A stretch of 64,000 bases of DNA, taken from assembly GCA_023435645.1 (NCBI GenBank), contig JAEYRK010000026.1, positions 8,483 to 72,482 on the forward strand, read 5' to 3'. Made by a program: the position numbers and the translations under genes. The first letter of the stretch is position 1. Each line of letters begins with the position of its first letter. Of this stretch, positions 27,502 through 35,927 are shown one piece after another. The notes under the pieces were generated by a model. That model searched no databases. It was not told the origin of the DNA and was given only the letters and a program-made list of their open reading frames with translations. The stretch comes from Bacillota bacterium (lineage in GTDB: Bacteria > Bacillota > Clostridia > Lachnospirales > Lachnospiraceae).

Positions 27502-27948
27502 TCAAGGTTCATATGCTCTTTGACATAGCCGGTAAAAGGATGACATGAAGCTGTCATTCTCAGCATTTGTTCTCTTCTTTGCATTCTTCCCTACGCGGAT
27601 ACCGGCTCGACGGCTCTTCATGGCGATATGACGCTCCATCAGCAGCAGATCAATATTATCCTCTGTATAGATCCTTCCGCTTTGATGAATGGCATAAGCC
27701 CCCTTTCCAAGGGCCATAGCTGCCACCCCATAATCCTGGGTTACAACGATATCACCTGGGTCTGTCCGGTTAATCAGGGCAAAATCCACCGCATCCGGTG
27801 CCTTGCTGACCACCACAATCTCACTGTAAAAGGAGGACAGGATATGGCTTGTATCAATGAACATCAGTACAGGTATGCCAAACCCCTGTGCAATATCTTC
27901 TATAATTCCCTTCACAGGACATGCATCCGCATCGACTAATATCTTCAT
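27502..27948 (-). CDS. yqxD: YaiI/YqxD family (DUF188) protein
   Basis: 148 residues, full length for the family. The N-terminus MKILVDADACPVKGII and the middle ALINRTDPGDIVVTQDYGVA are the family signatures; the acidic residues resemble PIN-type nuclease sites, and a nuclease role has been suggested, though the biochemical function is not established. The C-terminal NAENDSFMSSFYRL is also conserved. It is a single gene on the minus strand. Confidence 0.9.
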   Translation of the reverse strand: MKILVDADACPVKGIIEDIAQGFGIPVLMFIDTSHILSSFYSEIVVVSKAPDAVDFALINRTDPGDIVVTQDYGVAAMALGKGAYAIHQSGRIYTEDNIDLLLMERHIAMKSRRAGIRVGKNAKKRTNAENDSFMSSFYRLCQRAYEP

Positions 27949-28142
27949 ACCGATATCCCCTTTCTAATTTCGCTTTATCAGGTTATTGCATCATTTCTGA
28001 CCTATTGATAAGGTTCATGCAACTGAACGCTAGTCCGTGGTGTATAAAACCATAAGGTTGAGCGATGCATATACCAGAGGGTAGTACAATCACATAATCT
28101 ATCATAATATAATTGCATCGATAACTTTTTATGCATTCTTTC

Positions 28143-28694
28143 CTACTCGAGATCAATTTCGTACACCTCAGTATAGGTGAGTATTCCATGAATCCGTTCA
28201 GATTTCATAAGACTGATCCGGCCGACCTCCATGGATTTCTTCAAAATCTGGTCCTTAAAGAGCTCCTCATCCAAGGGATCAGCAAAAACAGTTCGTCTGG
28301 AAAGAGTAAGATGGGGCTTATATGCCAAATCATCCACATCAAAATCAGCAGCCTTGAGCTTACCCACCAATTCCCTCTGCAGCCGGGTAAGAGCCGGTGT
28401 TTTCTCCACATGGATGAAGCAGATGTCACCTTCCCTACGTTTGAACCTCCCAAAGCCCTCCGTCCTAAGGAGGAAGCCACTCCCATCCGTCTTCACCACT
28501 GCCTGTCGCAGCGCCTCCTTCGCTTGCTCCAGTCGGCTAGTTTCCCCGATGAAGTTCAAGGTCAGATGGTAATTATCCCTTAAGGTGAAGCTTCCTTTCA
28601 CTGTCAGTAAGCGAAGCCTCTCCGAAATCTCCATCAGATAGTCCTTCATTTCCTCATTCAGCGTAATCGCAGTAAATAACCTCATATCCATCAC
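28143..28694 (-). CDS. thpR: RNA 2',3'-cyclic phosphodiesterase (ThpR/LigT)
   Basis: About 180 residues. The 2H phosphoesterase fold is shown by two HxTx motifs, YHLTLNFIGET (about 42) and PHLTLSRRTV (about 130). It hydrolyses RNA 2',3'-cyclic phosphate ends to 2'-phosphates. The start is ambiguous: GTG 28694, ATG 28691 and ATG 28685 are all close to AGGAG; the family usually begins MRLF, which favours 28685. It overlaps no neighbour. A long pyrimidine-rich stretch lies upstream. Confidence 0.92.
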   Translation of the reverse strand: MMDMRLFTAITLNEEMKDYLMEISERLRLLTVKGSFTLRDNYHLTLNFIGETSRLEQAKEALRQAVVKTDGSGFLLRTEGFGRFKRREGDICFIHVEKTPALTRLQRELVGKLKAADFDVDDLAYKPHLTLSRRTVFADPLDEELFKDQILKKSMEVGRISLMKSERIHGILTYTEVYEIDLE

Positions 28695-28724
28695 TCTCCT
28701 ATTCCATTCTATCCTGTTATTCCT

Positions 28725-28885
28725 TTTCCTCCTACGTTCTTCCCTTCCCTTTTTGTTCTGTTTCTTCCTTTCCTTCTCTGATATTTTATCCCTATTTTAT
28801 CCATTGTCCTTTTCTTTATCTTTTGCTCCCTAGCTTTGTCCCTTATCTTCCTTCCTTGTATCCAGCTTGGTCCATTGCCCCCTCA
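28725..28885. other. Pyrimidine-rich intergenic stretch
   Basis: About 160 bases dominated by C and T on the plus strand (repeats of TTCCTT, TTTTATCC, TTCTTCC). No open frame with a ribosome site. A purine-rich transcript would arise on the minus strand as the thpR leader; otherwise I see nothing here. Confidence 0.5.
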
Positions 28886-28981
28886 GCTTTTTGCTTCCGT
28901 TGTTGTTAGTATACCCCAGGTTGTTAAATAATTTCCAGCAAAAAGTATGTACTTTTCTTATATCCTAGTCAATATATATAA

Positions 28982-29025
28982 TTGTAAAATTGATCACAAG
29001 CCGATATAATATAGCTTAAGGAGAG
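28982..29025 (+). promoter_or_regulatory. Promoter and ribosome site of the ComEC-like operon
   Basis: TTGTAA (28982-28987), 17 bp, TATAAT (29005-29010), then AAGGAGAG at 29018-29025 before the ATG at 29032. The untranslated leader is only about 15 bases. Confidence 0.8.
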
Positions 29026-29031
29026 ATTTCA

Positions 29032-29931
29032 ATGAATAAAAAGCAATTACGTATCATTTTTCGCATCGGTGCTTTGGTTTTATTGGCAGCCTATATCTTA
29101 TTCCTGAACCAACGGTCTGAAAACCACGAGAGGGAAGCTACCCAAGTCCTGACGTATGAGAACGAGGTCCTGGAGGTACATTTTATTGATGTTGGACAAG
29201 GGGATGCCATCCTGGTCGAGGCTGCTTCCTCTACCCTGCTGATTGATGCCGGAGATAATCATATGGCTTCCACCGTCGTGAAATATCTTCAGAAGCAGGG
29301 GATAGAAACCCTGGATTATATCATCGGGACCCACCCCCACAGTGACCATATCGGCGGACTGGACTATGTGATCAATACCTTTGATGTCAACAGAATTCTA
29401 ATGCCTGAAGCGGTACATACAACCAAGACCTATGAGGATGTCTTGGATGCAATCGAAGATAAGGGAATGAGGATTACGGTTCCCCGGGTTGGTGATGAGT
29501 ATCAGCTCGGACCGGCTTCCTTCTCCATTCTGGCCCCAAGCAGCAATGATTACAGTGACCTGAATGATCATAGCATCGGAATCAGACTGATTTATAAGAA
29601 TTCTGAATTTCTTCTGGCAGGGGATGCCGGAAGTCTCTCTGAGCAGGAAATGCTCCAGAGTGGCATGGATCTGAAAGCCGATGTGTTAAAAATATCACAC
29701 CACGGTTCGGAATATAGCTCCTGTGCTGATTTTCTTGATGCAGTGTCACCTACTCATGCGGTAATCAGTGTTGGGAGGGATAATGAATATGGACATCCCC
29801 ATAAGGCTGTCCTACAGGCTCTTAATGAAAGGGATATCTCCATATATAGAACTGACGAACAAAGGAATATCATCTTCACAACCGATGGAAAAACCATATC
29901 CGTCAATACCGAGCCCTATACCCTTAGATAA
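29032..29931 (+). CDS. ComEC/Rec2-like metallo-beta-lactamase-fold hydrolase, membrane-anchored
   Basis: 299 residues. An N-terminal signal-anchor (about 8-24, FRIGALVLLAAYILFL) puts the enzyme outside. The MBL domain resembles the C-terminal domain of the DNA-uptake protein ComEC: FIDVGQGDAILVEA, DAGDN, the metal motif THPHSDHIGGLD (HxHxDH), a later LLAGDAGSLSEQE and KISHHGSEYSS. Free-standing versions are often extracellular nucleases or phosphodiesterases; the substrate here is unknown. It is followed 61 bp downstream by DUF3006, a common partner, and then the GAF gene, all on the plus strand. Confidence 0.9.
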   Translation: MNKKQLRIIFRIGALVLLAAYILFLNQRSENHEREATQVLTYENEVLEVHFIDVGQGDAILVEAASSTLLIDAGDNHMASTVVKYLQKQGIETLDYIIGTHPHSDHIGGLDYVINTFDVNRILMPEAVHTTKTYEDVLDAIEDKGMRITVPRVGDEYQLGPASFSILAPSSNDYSDLNDHSIGIRLIYKNSEFLLAGDAGSLSEQEMLQSGMDLKADVLKISHHGSEYSSCADFLDAVSPTHAVISVGRDNEYGHPHKAVLQALNERDISIYRTDEQRNIIFTTDGKTISVNTEPYTLR

Positions 29932-29992
29932 ACTGTACCAAATTGCAGCAGCTTACTTACTCATACAGATACTTAAGCTAGGAGGAGACATC

Positions 29993-30214
29993 ATGAAGAA
30001 ATTAGTCATTGACCGATTTGAAGGAAGTTATGCCATATGCGAGGACGAAACGAAGGCCTTCATAAAAATCCCGAAGTACAGACTGCCCCTTGATTGTAAG
30101 GAGGGGGATACTCTGGCACAGGATTCGGATGGAATGTACCAGGTGGCTAAAAACGATACCAAAGGAAACGAAAACAGAATTCGTGAGAAAATGAACCGAT
30201 TACTGGAGAAATAA
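29993..30214 (+). CDS. DUF3006 domain protein
   Basis: 73 residues from ATG 29993, with AGGAGGAGA upstream; a longer frame starting within the hydrolase gene is spurious. Sequence MKKLVIDRFEGSYAICED, then KAFIKIPKYRLPLDCKEGD is the DUF3006 pattern, a small beta-barrel-like domain of unknown function found next to ComEC-like hydrolases. Co-transcribed with the genes on both sides (gap 10 bp downstream). Confidence 0.85.
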   Translation: MKKLVIDRFEGSYAICEDETKAFIKIPKYRLPLDCKEGDTLAQDSDGMYQVAKNDTKGNENRIREKMNRLLEK

Positions 30215-30224
30215 GGAGCATCCT

Positions 30225-30719
30225 ATGAAAGAGCTAAGCACAATGTATCCAAAGAATAAAAAGGAACTTTACACCATCGTTCATGCGCAGCTGAACGCAT
30301 TACTCGAGGGTGAGACAGAGGTGATTCCTAATCTGGCAAATACCTCGGCTCTATTGGGACAGGCTTTATGGGAGATCAACTGGGTAGGTTTCTATCTGAT
30401 GAAGCAAGGGGAATTATTACTTGGTCCATTCCAGGGGAAACCGGCTTGTATCCACATTCCCGTCGGAAGAGGTGTCTGTGGAACTGCTGTTTCAGAAGGC
30501 AGGACTCTGGTGGTGCCTGATGTCCACGCTTTTCCCGGTCATATTGCCTGCGATAGTGCCTCGAGATCAGAAATCGTTGTACCCATCCGAAGGAAGGAAC
30601 AGATCATCGGAGTTTTGGACATAGACAGTCCGATTCCGGGCAGATTTGACGAGGAGGATCGCATCGGACTCGAGGGCTTGGTTCGCATACTGGAAGCTGC
30701 TTGTCTGTGGGAGGAATGA
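30225..30719 (+). CDS. msrC: Free methionine-(R)-sulfoxide reductase (GAF domain)
   Basis: 164 residues. A GAF-fold enzyme that reduces free Met-R-sulfoxide. Hallmarks: NWVGFYLMKQGELLLGPFQG, then KPACIHIPVGRGVCGTAVSE and GHIACDSASRSEIVVPI, which supply the three conserved Cys (two in the first stretch and the resolving C in IACDSASRSEI), and DIDSPIPGRFDEEDRIGLE near the end. AAGGAGCATCCT precedes the ATG. Last gene of the three-gene unit, closed by the terminator at 30768. Fits an oxidant-defence role alongside rubrerythrin elsewhere in the window. Confidence 0.93.
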   Translation: MKELSTMYPKNKKELYTIVHAQLNALLEGETEVIPNLANTSALLGQALWEINWVGFYLMKQGELLLGPFQGKPACIHIPVGRGVCGTAVSEGRTLVVPDVHAFPGHIACDSASRSEIVVPIRRKEQIIGVLDIDSPIPGRFDEEDRIGLEGLVRILEAACLWEE

Positions 30720-30767
30720 ATTATAGTGCTCAGCCAACCCTCCTTAGGAATTGATTGCAAGATTAAC

Positions 30768-30796
30768 TAAGGGCTGTCGCACTGCGACAGCCCTTA
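30768..30796. terminator. Bidirectional terminator
   Basis: TAAGGGCTGTCGC ACT GCGACAGCCCTTA, a 13-bp perfect stem with a 3-base loop between convergent genes. Confidence 0.85.
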
Positions 30797-30818
30797 ATGA
30801 TTGAGTAAATTTATATGA

Positions 30819-31280
30819 TTAATTTACTTTCGTTCCACAATTTGAACAGAATACCATATCTGCTGGCAATCCAGCACCGCAGCCGGGACAGAATATCTCA
30901 GTCACCGCAGTATATGTAACATCAACCACTTCATTCTTAGCACCACAAGCTGGGCAAAAGGTTGAATTATTTGGGACCTCGGCGCCACAGCTGACACAGG
31001 TTCTGGCACCCTTGATGGCACAGATTTCTTCTCTGCATTTTTCGATTGCACCTTGGGCATTGATCACATTCTGGAATAATTCCATGAATTCCGGTGCGGG
31101 ATTATTTCTGTTTGCCTCAAAATACAACTTACCGATCTGCAGCTGGATTTCCTTAATCATATCTTCGTAGTTCTTTATCCTGGAATTTAGTTTCGCTAAT
31201 TCCGTCATGTCTTTTGCTTTTTTTGCCACGTCCTTACTTCCAGAGGAAATCTTGTTCCCAATTTTCTCAAAAAACTCCAT
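30819..31280 (-). CDS. Coiled-coil protein with two zinc ribbons
   Basis: 153 residues. Residues 1-90 are helical (KKAKDMTELAKLNSRIKNYE, DMIKEIQLQIGKLYFEANR), followed by two zinc-ribbon units: CVSCGAEVPNNSTFCPACG and CPGCGAGLPADMVFCSNCG, each with paired CxxC. Likely a soluble scaffold or regulator; function not known. It lies 27 bp downstream of another zinc-ribbon gene on the same strand, so the two are probably made together. Confidence 0.8.
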   Translation of the reverse strand: MEFFEKIGNKISSGSKDVAKKAKDMTELAKLNSRIKNYEDMIKEIQLQIGKLYFEANRNNPAPEFMELFQNVINAQGAIEKCREEICAIKGARTCVSCGAEVPNNSTFCPACGAKNEVVDVTYTAVTEIFCPGCGAGLPADMVFCSNCGTKVN

Positions 31281-31307
31281 GCCTTACCCTCCTAATGTCT
31301 GAATGAA

Positions 31308-31991
31308 CTAGAATCCCATCAAAGACCGATCATACAGGTACCAATTGGAGCCGATCTTAATCACGGTTATGCTGCTCTTATCTTTATCACTATCCTCAGA
31401 GCCTTTGATCTTCAGTTCTACATCTATCTCATAGGCTTCCTTGATCTTTACCTTCTCATCATAGATGTACCTTACATCATCTTCCAATTCCTTTACGTCG
31501 TCCTTATCCAGCTTATCCTTATCTTTCACCTTATAGGAAATCTTTATTCTCTTACCATACTCATCCTCAAGGCTCTCAACTAAGCTTTCCATCATTTCGT
31601 CCATCTCGTCGCCATAGTAGTCTTCCATCTGATCCGTTATGTACTCAGGAAATGCCTTCATCATAGTCTTAAAGCTTCCCTTCTCTATCCCTTCACAGAA
31701 ATTTTTAATTGGCTTCTCATAACCAGGTGTGGTGATGGCACCGAATAGCTTCACCAATAGGAAGAGGACAGCTAATGCTACAACACCGACTACTGCCATT
31801 CCTATGATCTTATTGTTATTCGGCTTTTTCCCCTGCTGGTTATATCCAGTATATGCATACGAAGTATTATTCGGCATATTCTGTGGGTTAACCGGAGCCT
31901 GTTGGCCGGCATCGGGAGCCTTAGCACCACAGTTGCTGCAAAAGACAGTTCCTTCTCTCATTTCTGTTCCGCAATTACTACAAAAACCCAT
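31308..31991 (-). CDS. Zinc-ribbon membrane protein
   Basis: 227 residues from ATG 31991, with GGAGGG upstream (a start five codons earlier has none). It begins with a zinc ribbon CSNCGTEMREGTVFCSNCG, followed by a Gln/Asn/Pro linker, one membrane helix at about 64-84 (IIGMAVVGVVALAVLFLLV) and an extracytoplasmic domain rich in Asp/Glu/Lys that resembles DUF4878-type lumazine-like folds (PIKNFCEGIEKGSFKTMMKA). Such proteins may sense envelope state; the exact role is unknown. First gene of the zinc-ribbon pair. Confidence 0.8.
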   Translation of the reverse strand: MGFCSNCGTEMREGTVFCSNCGAKAPDAGQQAPVNPQNMPNNTSYAYTGYNQQGKKPNNNKIIGMAVVGVVALAVLFLLVKLFGAITTPGYEKPIKNFCEGIEKGSFKTMMKAFPEYITDQMEDYYGDEMDEMMESLVESLEDEYGKRIKISYKVKDKDKLDKDDVKELEDDVRYIYDEKVKIKEAYEIDVELKIKGSEDSDKDKSSITVIKIGSNWYLYDRSLMGF

Positions 31992-32045
31992 CCTATTACC
32001 CTCCATTATTTTAATAGTTTAATTATACAAGATATGAGAAATATG

Positions 32046-32561
32046 TCAATAACTGCCCTTCTGTTTCTGCTTGATTAGGGTAATCATTTCTTCTAAAACC
32101 TCCTCCATTGACAGGCCCTCACCATCTATAATCAGATGGGCATATTTCTCATAAAGCGGACATCTTTCCTCATAAAGGGACCTCAAATTCTGTCCCTCCT
32201 TCAATACGACTCCCCTCTGTCGGATATTGCCGAGTCTATCATCAATGGTAGCATATTTTAACCGAATGTAGATGATTATTCCTAAGCTCCCCAAATGTTC
32301 CATGGCCTCTGGGCAATAGATTACGCTGCCTCCTGTGGCAATCACAGAATGCTCTGTACAAAGCTCGCTGTTTACCTGGTTCTCAATTTTAAGATACCCC
32401 TCTAAGCCCTCCTCTTCTATAATATCCTTCAGAAGTCTTCTCTCCTGTTTCTGGATTAACAAATCTGAATCAATGAAGTTCATTCCCAGCACCTTCGCCA
32501 GAAGGACTCCGACTGTACTTTTGCCAGCACCGGGCATACCGATTAATATGATATTATCCAT
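32046..32561 (-). CDS. aroK: Shikimate kinase
   Basis: 171 residues. Phosphorylates shikimate on the way to chorismate. P-loop LIGMPGAGKSTVG at residues 6-18, the shikimate-binding Asp in NFIDSDLLIQ, and the SVIATGGSVIYCPEA segment (GGG-type site). The LID region has the Arg in RQRGVVLKEG and the C-terminal adenine-site Arg lies within SLYEERCPLYEKYA. GAAAGGAAAG precedes the ATG. It is monocistronic in appearance. Confidence 0.93.
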   Translation of the reverse strand: MDNIILIGMPGAGKSTVGVLLAKVLGMNFIDSDLLIQKQERRLLKDIIEEEGLEGYLKIENQVNSELCTEHSVIATGGSVIYCPEAMEHLGSLGIIIYIRLKYATIDDRLGNIRQRGVVLKEGQNLRSLYEERCPLYEKYAHLIIDGEGLSMEEVLEEMITLIKQKQKGSY

Positions 32562-32730
32562 TTTAGCTTTCCTTTCCTGATATGAATTAGATTATATCAG
32601 AACAAGCAGTTTTTGCAAAGGATTAACAGAAGCAACGGTCTGAGCCAAATATGCCAAATAATCTGCATGGTGCAAAGGTATGGAGCGTAAAGAAGTCAGG
32701 GGCACCTTAGGCCAGCCTACGATAGGGCCA

Positions 32731-32785
32731 GAAAAAAGGCGGAGTCTCATCGGTCTCTTCCTCTGACCCATGACGCTCCGCTTTA
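32731..32785 (-). terminator. Terminator after the 205-residue lipoprotein gene
   Basis: GCGGAG (32739-32744) pairs with CTCCGC (32776-32781), with additional inner pairs; on the minus strand the stem is followed by six T residues. It closes the transcript coming from apbE. Confidence 0.7.
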
Positions 32786-32805
32786 CTGCTTATAGCTCCT
32801 ATCCC

Positions 32806-33423
32806 TTACTGAAGTCCCACTGTTCCATTCACTTTACTGGTTTCATCCATTGTAAAGCCGGACTGTATCCCTGCATCCTTAAAATAGATATTCCCTTCCA
32901 CAGTTGTATCAACCAGCTTGAAATTTGCTGCATTTACGTAGATATCTCCCATAAAGGTTCCTCGTTGAATACTAGCCTCCGGGCTGTTAATCGTAAGCTT
33001 CGGCGCAGTCAGGGTGAAGCGTGCTGTTACATTACGGTTCTCATCCTGGGTATACAAGGCAATTTTTCGTTGGATGATATCATTTCCGGCATCATCCTTT
33101 TTACCATTCTTGAACTCTCCGTCAAGAGTTATTTCCTGAGCCAAAGTCAGATCATTCAAAAGACAAATAATCCAGGTTCCATTTGCACTGATGGCCTTCA
33201 GGAATGCAGCTTCATTGTTAACAATTGAGGCTGTGGTAACTGCATCCGTAACACCTTCCGTCGGTGAGGCCTCCGGCGGTGTTGTGACTGCTGGTGTTGA
33301 ACCTGTTTCTTCTAGCTTAGCAGGAGTTGGGGTTGCAGTATTCCCACCTTCCTTTTTGCTTCCGCATCCGGTTAAGAGAATTGTAAATAAAACCAGTACT
33401 GTTACAATTACTTTTACTTTCAT
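32806..33423 (-). CDS. Lipoprotein of unknown function downstream of apbE
   Basis: 205 residues. Signal peptide with lipobox LLTGCGSKK, Thr/Pro/Glu-rich spacer to about residue 70, then a beta-rich domain with parallel beta-helix character (ITLDGEFKNGKKDDAGND, TINSPEASIQRGTFMGDIYV, VEGNIYFKDAGIQSG). No FMN-attachment motif or redox site is seen. It is 95 bp downstream of apbE on the same strand and shares its terminator, so it may belong to the EET locus, but there is no family evidence for that. AGGAGGAGC precedes the ATG. Confidence 0.7.
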   Translation of the reverse strand: MKVKVIVTVLVLFTILLTGCGSKKEGGNTATPTPAKLEETGSTPAVTTPPEASPTEGVTDAVTTASIVNNEAAFLKAISANGTWIICLLNDLTLAQEITLDGEFKNGKKDDAGNDIIQRKIALYTQDENRNVTARFTLTAPKLTINSPEASIQRGTFMGDIYVNAANFKLVDTTVEGNIYFKDAGIQSGFTMDETSKVNGTVGLQ

Positions 33424-33518
33424 TGAGCTCCTCCTTGTATGTTGGAATTTTCATTCCTTCATTATTACCATAAAAGTAAAAATAATTCAAAAAAGTAAAT
33501 ATAAAACAACCATACCTG

Positions 33519-34577
33519 TTATTTCTTTTCAGGCAGGAAGGCTTGAAAGCCGGAGCTGAATCTATGCTCCCCGTTTTTTAATATCCAAATGGCTTCTGTA
33601 TCCGGTAGACTCTCAATCAGCTCTAGTCCTTTCTCATAGGGCATATTATATACAGAGGTAGACAAAGCATCTGCCATGCCGGAATCTTCTGTAACAATTG
33701 AAACTGCTGTGAAATAATCCGATGGCATCAGAGTATCCGGGTCAATGATGTGGTGGTATTTCACTCCATTCACTGTATAATATCTCTGATAATCACCACT
33801 GGTCACTAAGGATAATCCTTTCAGCTTTAGGATATAAAGATTCGTCTGCTCACTTTCCATATCCGGATTTTGAACACCTACATTCCAGGCTTCCTCTCCG
33901 GGTTTACTGCCGATAGCCCTGACATTTCCTCCGACACTAAGCATCAGATGGTCATACCCTTTCGCAATCATATCCTGAGCGACCCGTTCCGTGGCATATC
34001 CCTTTGCGATCGCTCCGACATCCAGGCTCATCTCCGGATCCTCCAGATACACAGTCATTGTTTCCTCATCGATCACCAGCTGATTGATATCTGTATGCTC
34101 TGCCCTCTCTTTAAGAAGCTCCATCGGCGGCAGTTTTGCATTGACAGGATCATCCACGCCTGCTTCACGGTAATCATGCCATACCCTTAAGACAGCACCG
34201 TAAGCAATATTGATCTCACCGCCGGTAAGCTCATCCGCTTCCTTCGCATATTCAAGCAGGTCCAGAATCCGCTGATCCACCTTTACCGGTGCTTTTCCGG
34301 CATTATCATTGATGGTTTTAATATTATTGATCCCCGTATAATCATGATAGATATCATACATCTGGTGGTAAATCTCCAGTTCATCATGGATCATCTGGGC
34401 AAGCTCAGTAAACTCCTCATTACTTTGGGCATAGCCAACGATTGTAGTTACTGTATCGAATAATTGCAGGAACGTGGCTTCAAATCGCTTTAACTCCTGT
34501 TCCTTTTTACCACAACCGTTCATCAGACCGGTTGTCAACACCAACAGTAATAGGATGGATAATAGTTTTCTCTTCAA
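33519..34577 (-). CDS. apbE: FAD:protein FMN transferase (ApbE), EET flavin-loading lipoprotein
   Basis: 352 residues from the TTG at 34577, which has GAGGTAG upstream; the ATG at 34625 has no ribosome site. Lipobox GLMNGCGKK anchors it outside. ApbE transfers FMN from FAD to Ser/Thr of partner proteins. Signatures: GGEINIAYGAVLRVWHDY (binding of FAD), DVGAIAKGYATERVAQDM, LSVGGNVRAIGSKPG and the metal-binding C-terminal TSGDYQRYYTVNGVKYHHII plus DALSTSVYNM. In Listeria the equivalent (FmnB) flavinylates PplA. Neighbours here are pplA-like and ndh2. Sits after a terminator-like hairpin, so expression may depend on read-through. Confidence 0.95.
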   Translation of the reverse strand: MKRKLLSILLLLVLTTGLMNGCGKKEQELKRFEATFLQLFDTVTTIVGYAQSNEEFTELAQMIHDELEIYHQMYDIYHDYTGINNIKTINDNAGKAPVKVDQRILDLLEYAKEADELTGGEINIAYGAVLRVWHDYREAGVDDPVNAKLPPMELLKERAEHTDINQLVIDEETMTVYLEDPEMSLDVGAIAKGYATERVAQDMIAKGYDHLMLSVGGNVRAIGSKPGEEAWNVGVQNPDMESEQTNLYILKLKGLSLVTSGDYQRYYTVNGVKYHHIIDPDTLMPSDYFTAVSIVTEDSGMADALSTSVYNMPYEKGLELIESLPDTEAIWILKNGEHRFSSGFQAFLPEKK

Positions 34578-34634
34578 GATATCTACCTCATTCTGAAAGC
34601 CGGTAATACCGTCTCTCAACTTCATTCAATTCAT

Positions 34635-34670
34635 AAAAGGGGAGTATGATCATATCAATACTCCCCTTTT
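34635..34670 (-). terminator. Intrinsic terminator between pplA-like gene and apbE
   Basis: AAAAGGGGAGTAT and ATACTCCCCTTTT form a 13-bp stem with a 10-base loop ending in TTTT on either strand. It probably sets the level of apbE relative to the lipoprotein upstream. Confidence 0.8.
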
Positions 34671-34706
34671 CTTATTCAGTTATACTGATAACCCTAAAAT
34701 ATTTAT

Positions 34707-35801
34707 TTACTGAGCGTTTGCTACAGCCTTTTCAATCACTGCGATATAGTCAGTAACATGAACTGTTACAGAGCTTGCTAAATCAGCATCGCTGGGAGCA
34801 CCGTCTGTTAATGCGATACCCTTCACGTCAGCCAAGGTCTTGCCTGTTACATATGCTGCGAAAGCATTTGCCTGCTCAAACCACTCTTTACCAATACCGG
34901 AAGCCTTCTTCATGCCATAAGCATCCTTCAGCTCCTGCTTGGTCTGGGGAGCAACTGCTAAATCAGTAGTGATTACGCCTGCTGCATCAAAGTTTACATT
35001 ACCCTGGGAGGAGTCCAGTAACATGCTTGTAATCTTGCCATCCGCATCTGTTGTCAGTGCAGTGTAGGTGGAATATACCTGTGCAAGACCAGCTGCCTCA
35101 GCAGTTGCATCCTTTGACTTAGCAATGTTTGTTGAAATGCCAAGGCCAAGCTTGTCAGTTTCCTTCGCACCTAAATCCTGAGCATTCGTAACAGCCTTCT
35201 CAATGGCATCAACAAATTCATTGATATGTACAGTTACGGAAGCTGCTAAGTCTGCATCAGTGGGTCTGAACTCTGCATCAACTGCAATACCCTTTACTTC
35301 TTCCAGTGTCTTGCCAATTACATATGCTTCAAATGCATCAGCCTGCTCGTTCCACTCTTTGCCGATGCCGGAGGCCTTTTTCATTCCATAACCATCCTTC
35401 AGCTCATCCTTCGTCTGGAACACTGTTGCTAAATCCGTAACAATCTTACCTTCCTTAGAGAAGTTAACCTTAGTCTGAGCTACGTCGATGGAGCACTTTA
35501 GGATTTTGCCGTCCCCACCAACTAATACTGCTACAACGGTGGTATCAACCTGTGCAAGACCATCAGCATCAGCTGCATTCTTGGACTTTGCTACAGAGCT
35601 TAATATTGCAAGACCGGTCTTAGCTGCTGCAGGTTCAGCTGTTTCGGGTGTTGCATCATCCTTTTTATCATCTGCTGCAGGTGCTGCAGTAGGTGCTGCT
35701 GTGGGATCTACTTTACTATCAGTTGCGTCTTTCTTGCCGCAAGCAACTAACATGGACATTACCAGTGTCAGGCTGAGTAAAAGGGCAATAATTTTTTTCA
35801 T
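34707..35801 (-). CDS. pplA: PplA-like tandem-domain lipoprotein of extracellular electron transfer
   Basis: 364 residues. Lipobox MLVACGKK (C21), an Ala/Pro/Asp spacer to about 60, then two copies of a domain of about 145 residues (about 62-208 and 217-364) sharing GLAQV, YGMKKASGIGKEW, FEAYV/FAAYV GKTL, VKGIA and ASVTVH. Two-domain architecture, lipid anchor and position next to apbE match PplA, the flavinylated surface electron shuttle of Listeria. The canonical ApbE motif DxxSGAT is absent; the D(G/A)YGMKKAS segment in each copy is the best candidate attachment site, but this is inference. Read from the ndh2 operon. Confidence 0.8.
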   Translation of the reverse strand: MKKIIALLLSLTLVMSMLVACGKKDATDSKVDPTAAPTAAPAADDKKDDATPETAEPAAAKTGLAILSSVAKSKNAADADGLAQVDTTVVAVLVGGDGKILKCSIDVAQTKVNFSKEGKIVTDLATVFQTKDELKDGYGMKKASGIGKEWNEQADAFEAYVIGKTLEEVKGIAVDAEFRPTDADLAASVTVHINEFVDAIEKAVTNAQDLGAKETDKLGLGISTNIAKSKDATAEAAGLAQVYSTYTALTTDADGKITSMLLDSSQGNVNFDAAGVITTDLAVAPQTKQELKDAYGMKKASGIGKEWFEQANAFAAYVTGKTLADVKGIALTDGAPSDADLASSVTVHVTDYIAVIEKAVANAQ

Positions 35802-35927
35802 TCTTTCTTTCTCCTTTGATGAATAAGTTAATAATAGTTATCTTTATTCAAATCCGGCCGGGTTAAGCCGGAAGAATAAACCCTTAGGTTGGTAAATATT
35901 GCTGTTAATATTTAGACATACATGCTG

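Noticed and set aside
29768..29992. Long version of the DUF3006 frame starting within the hydrolase gene
   Set aside because: The part before 29993 overlaps real coding sequence in another frame; AGGAGG precedes the ATG at 29993.
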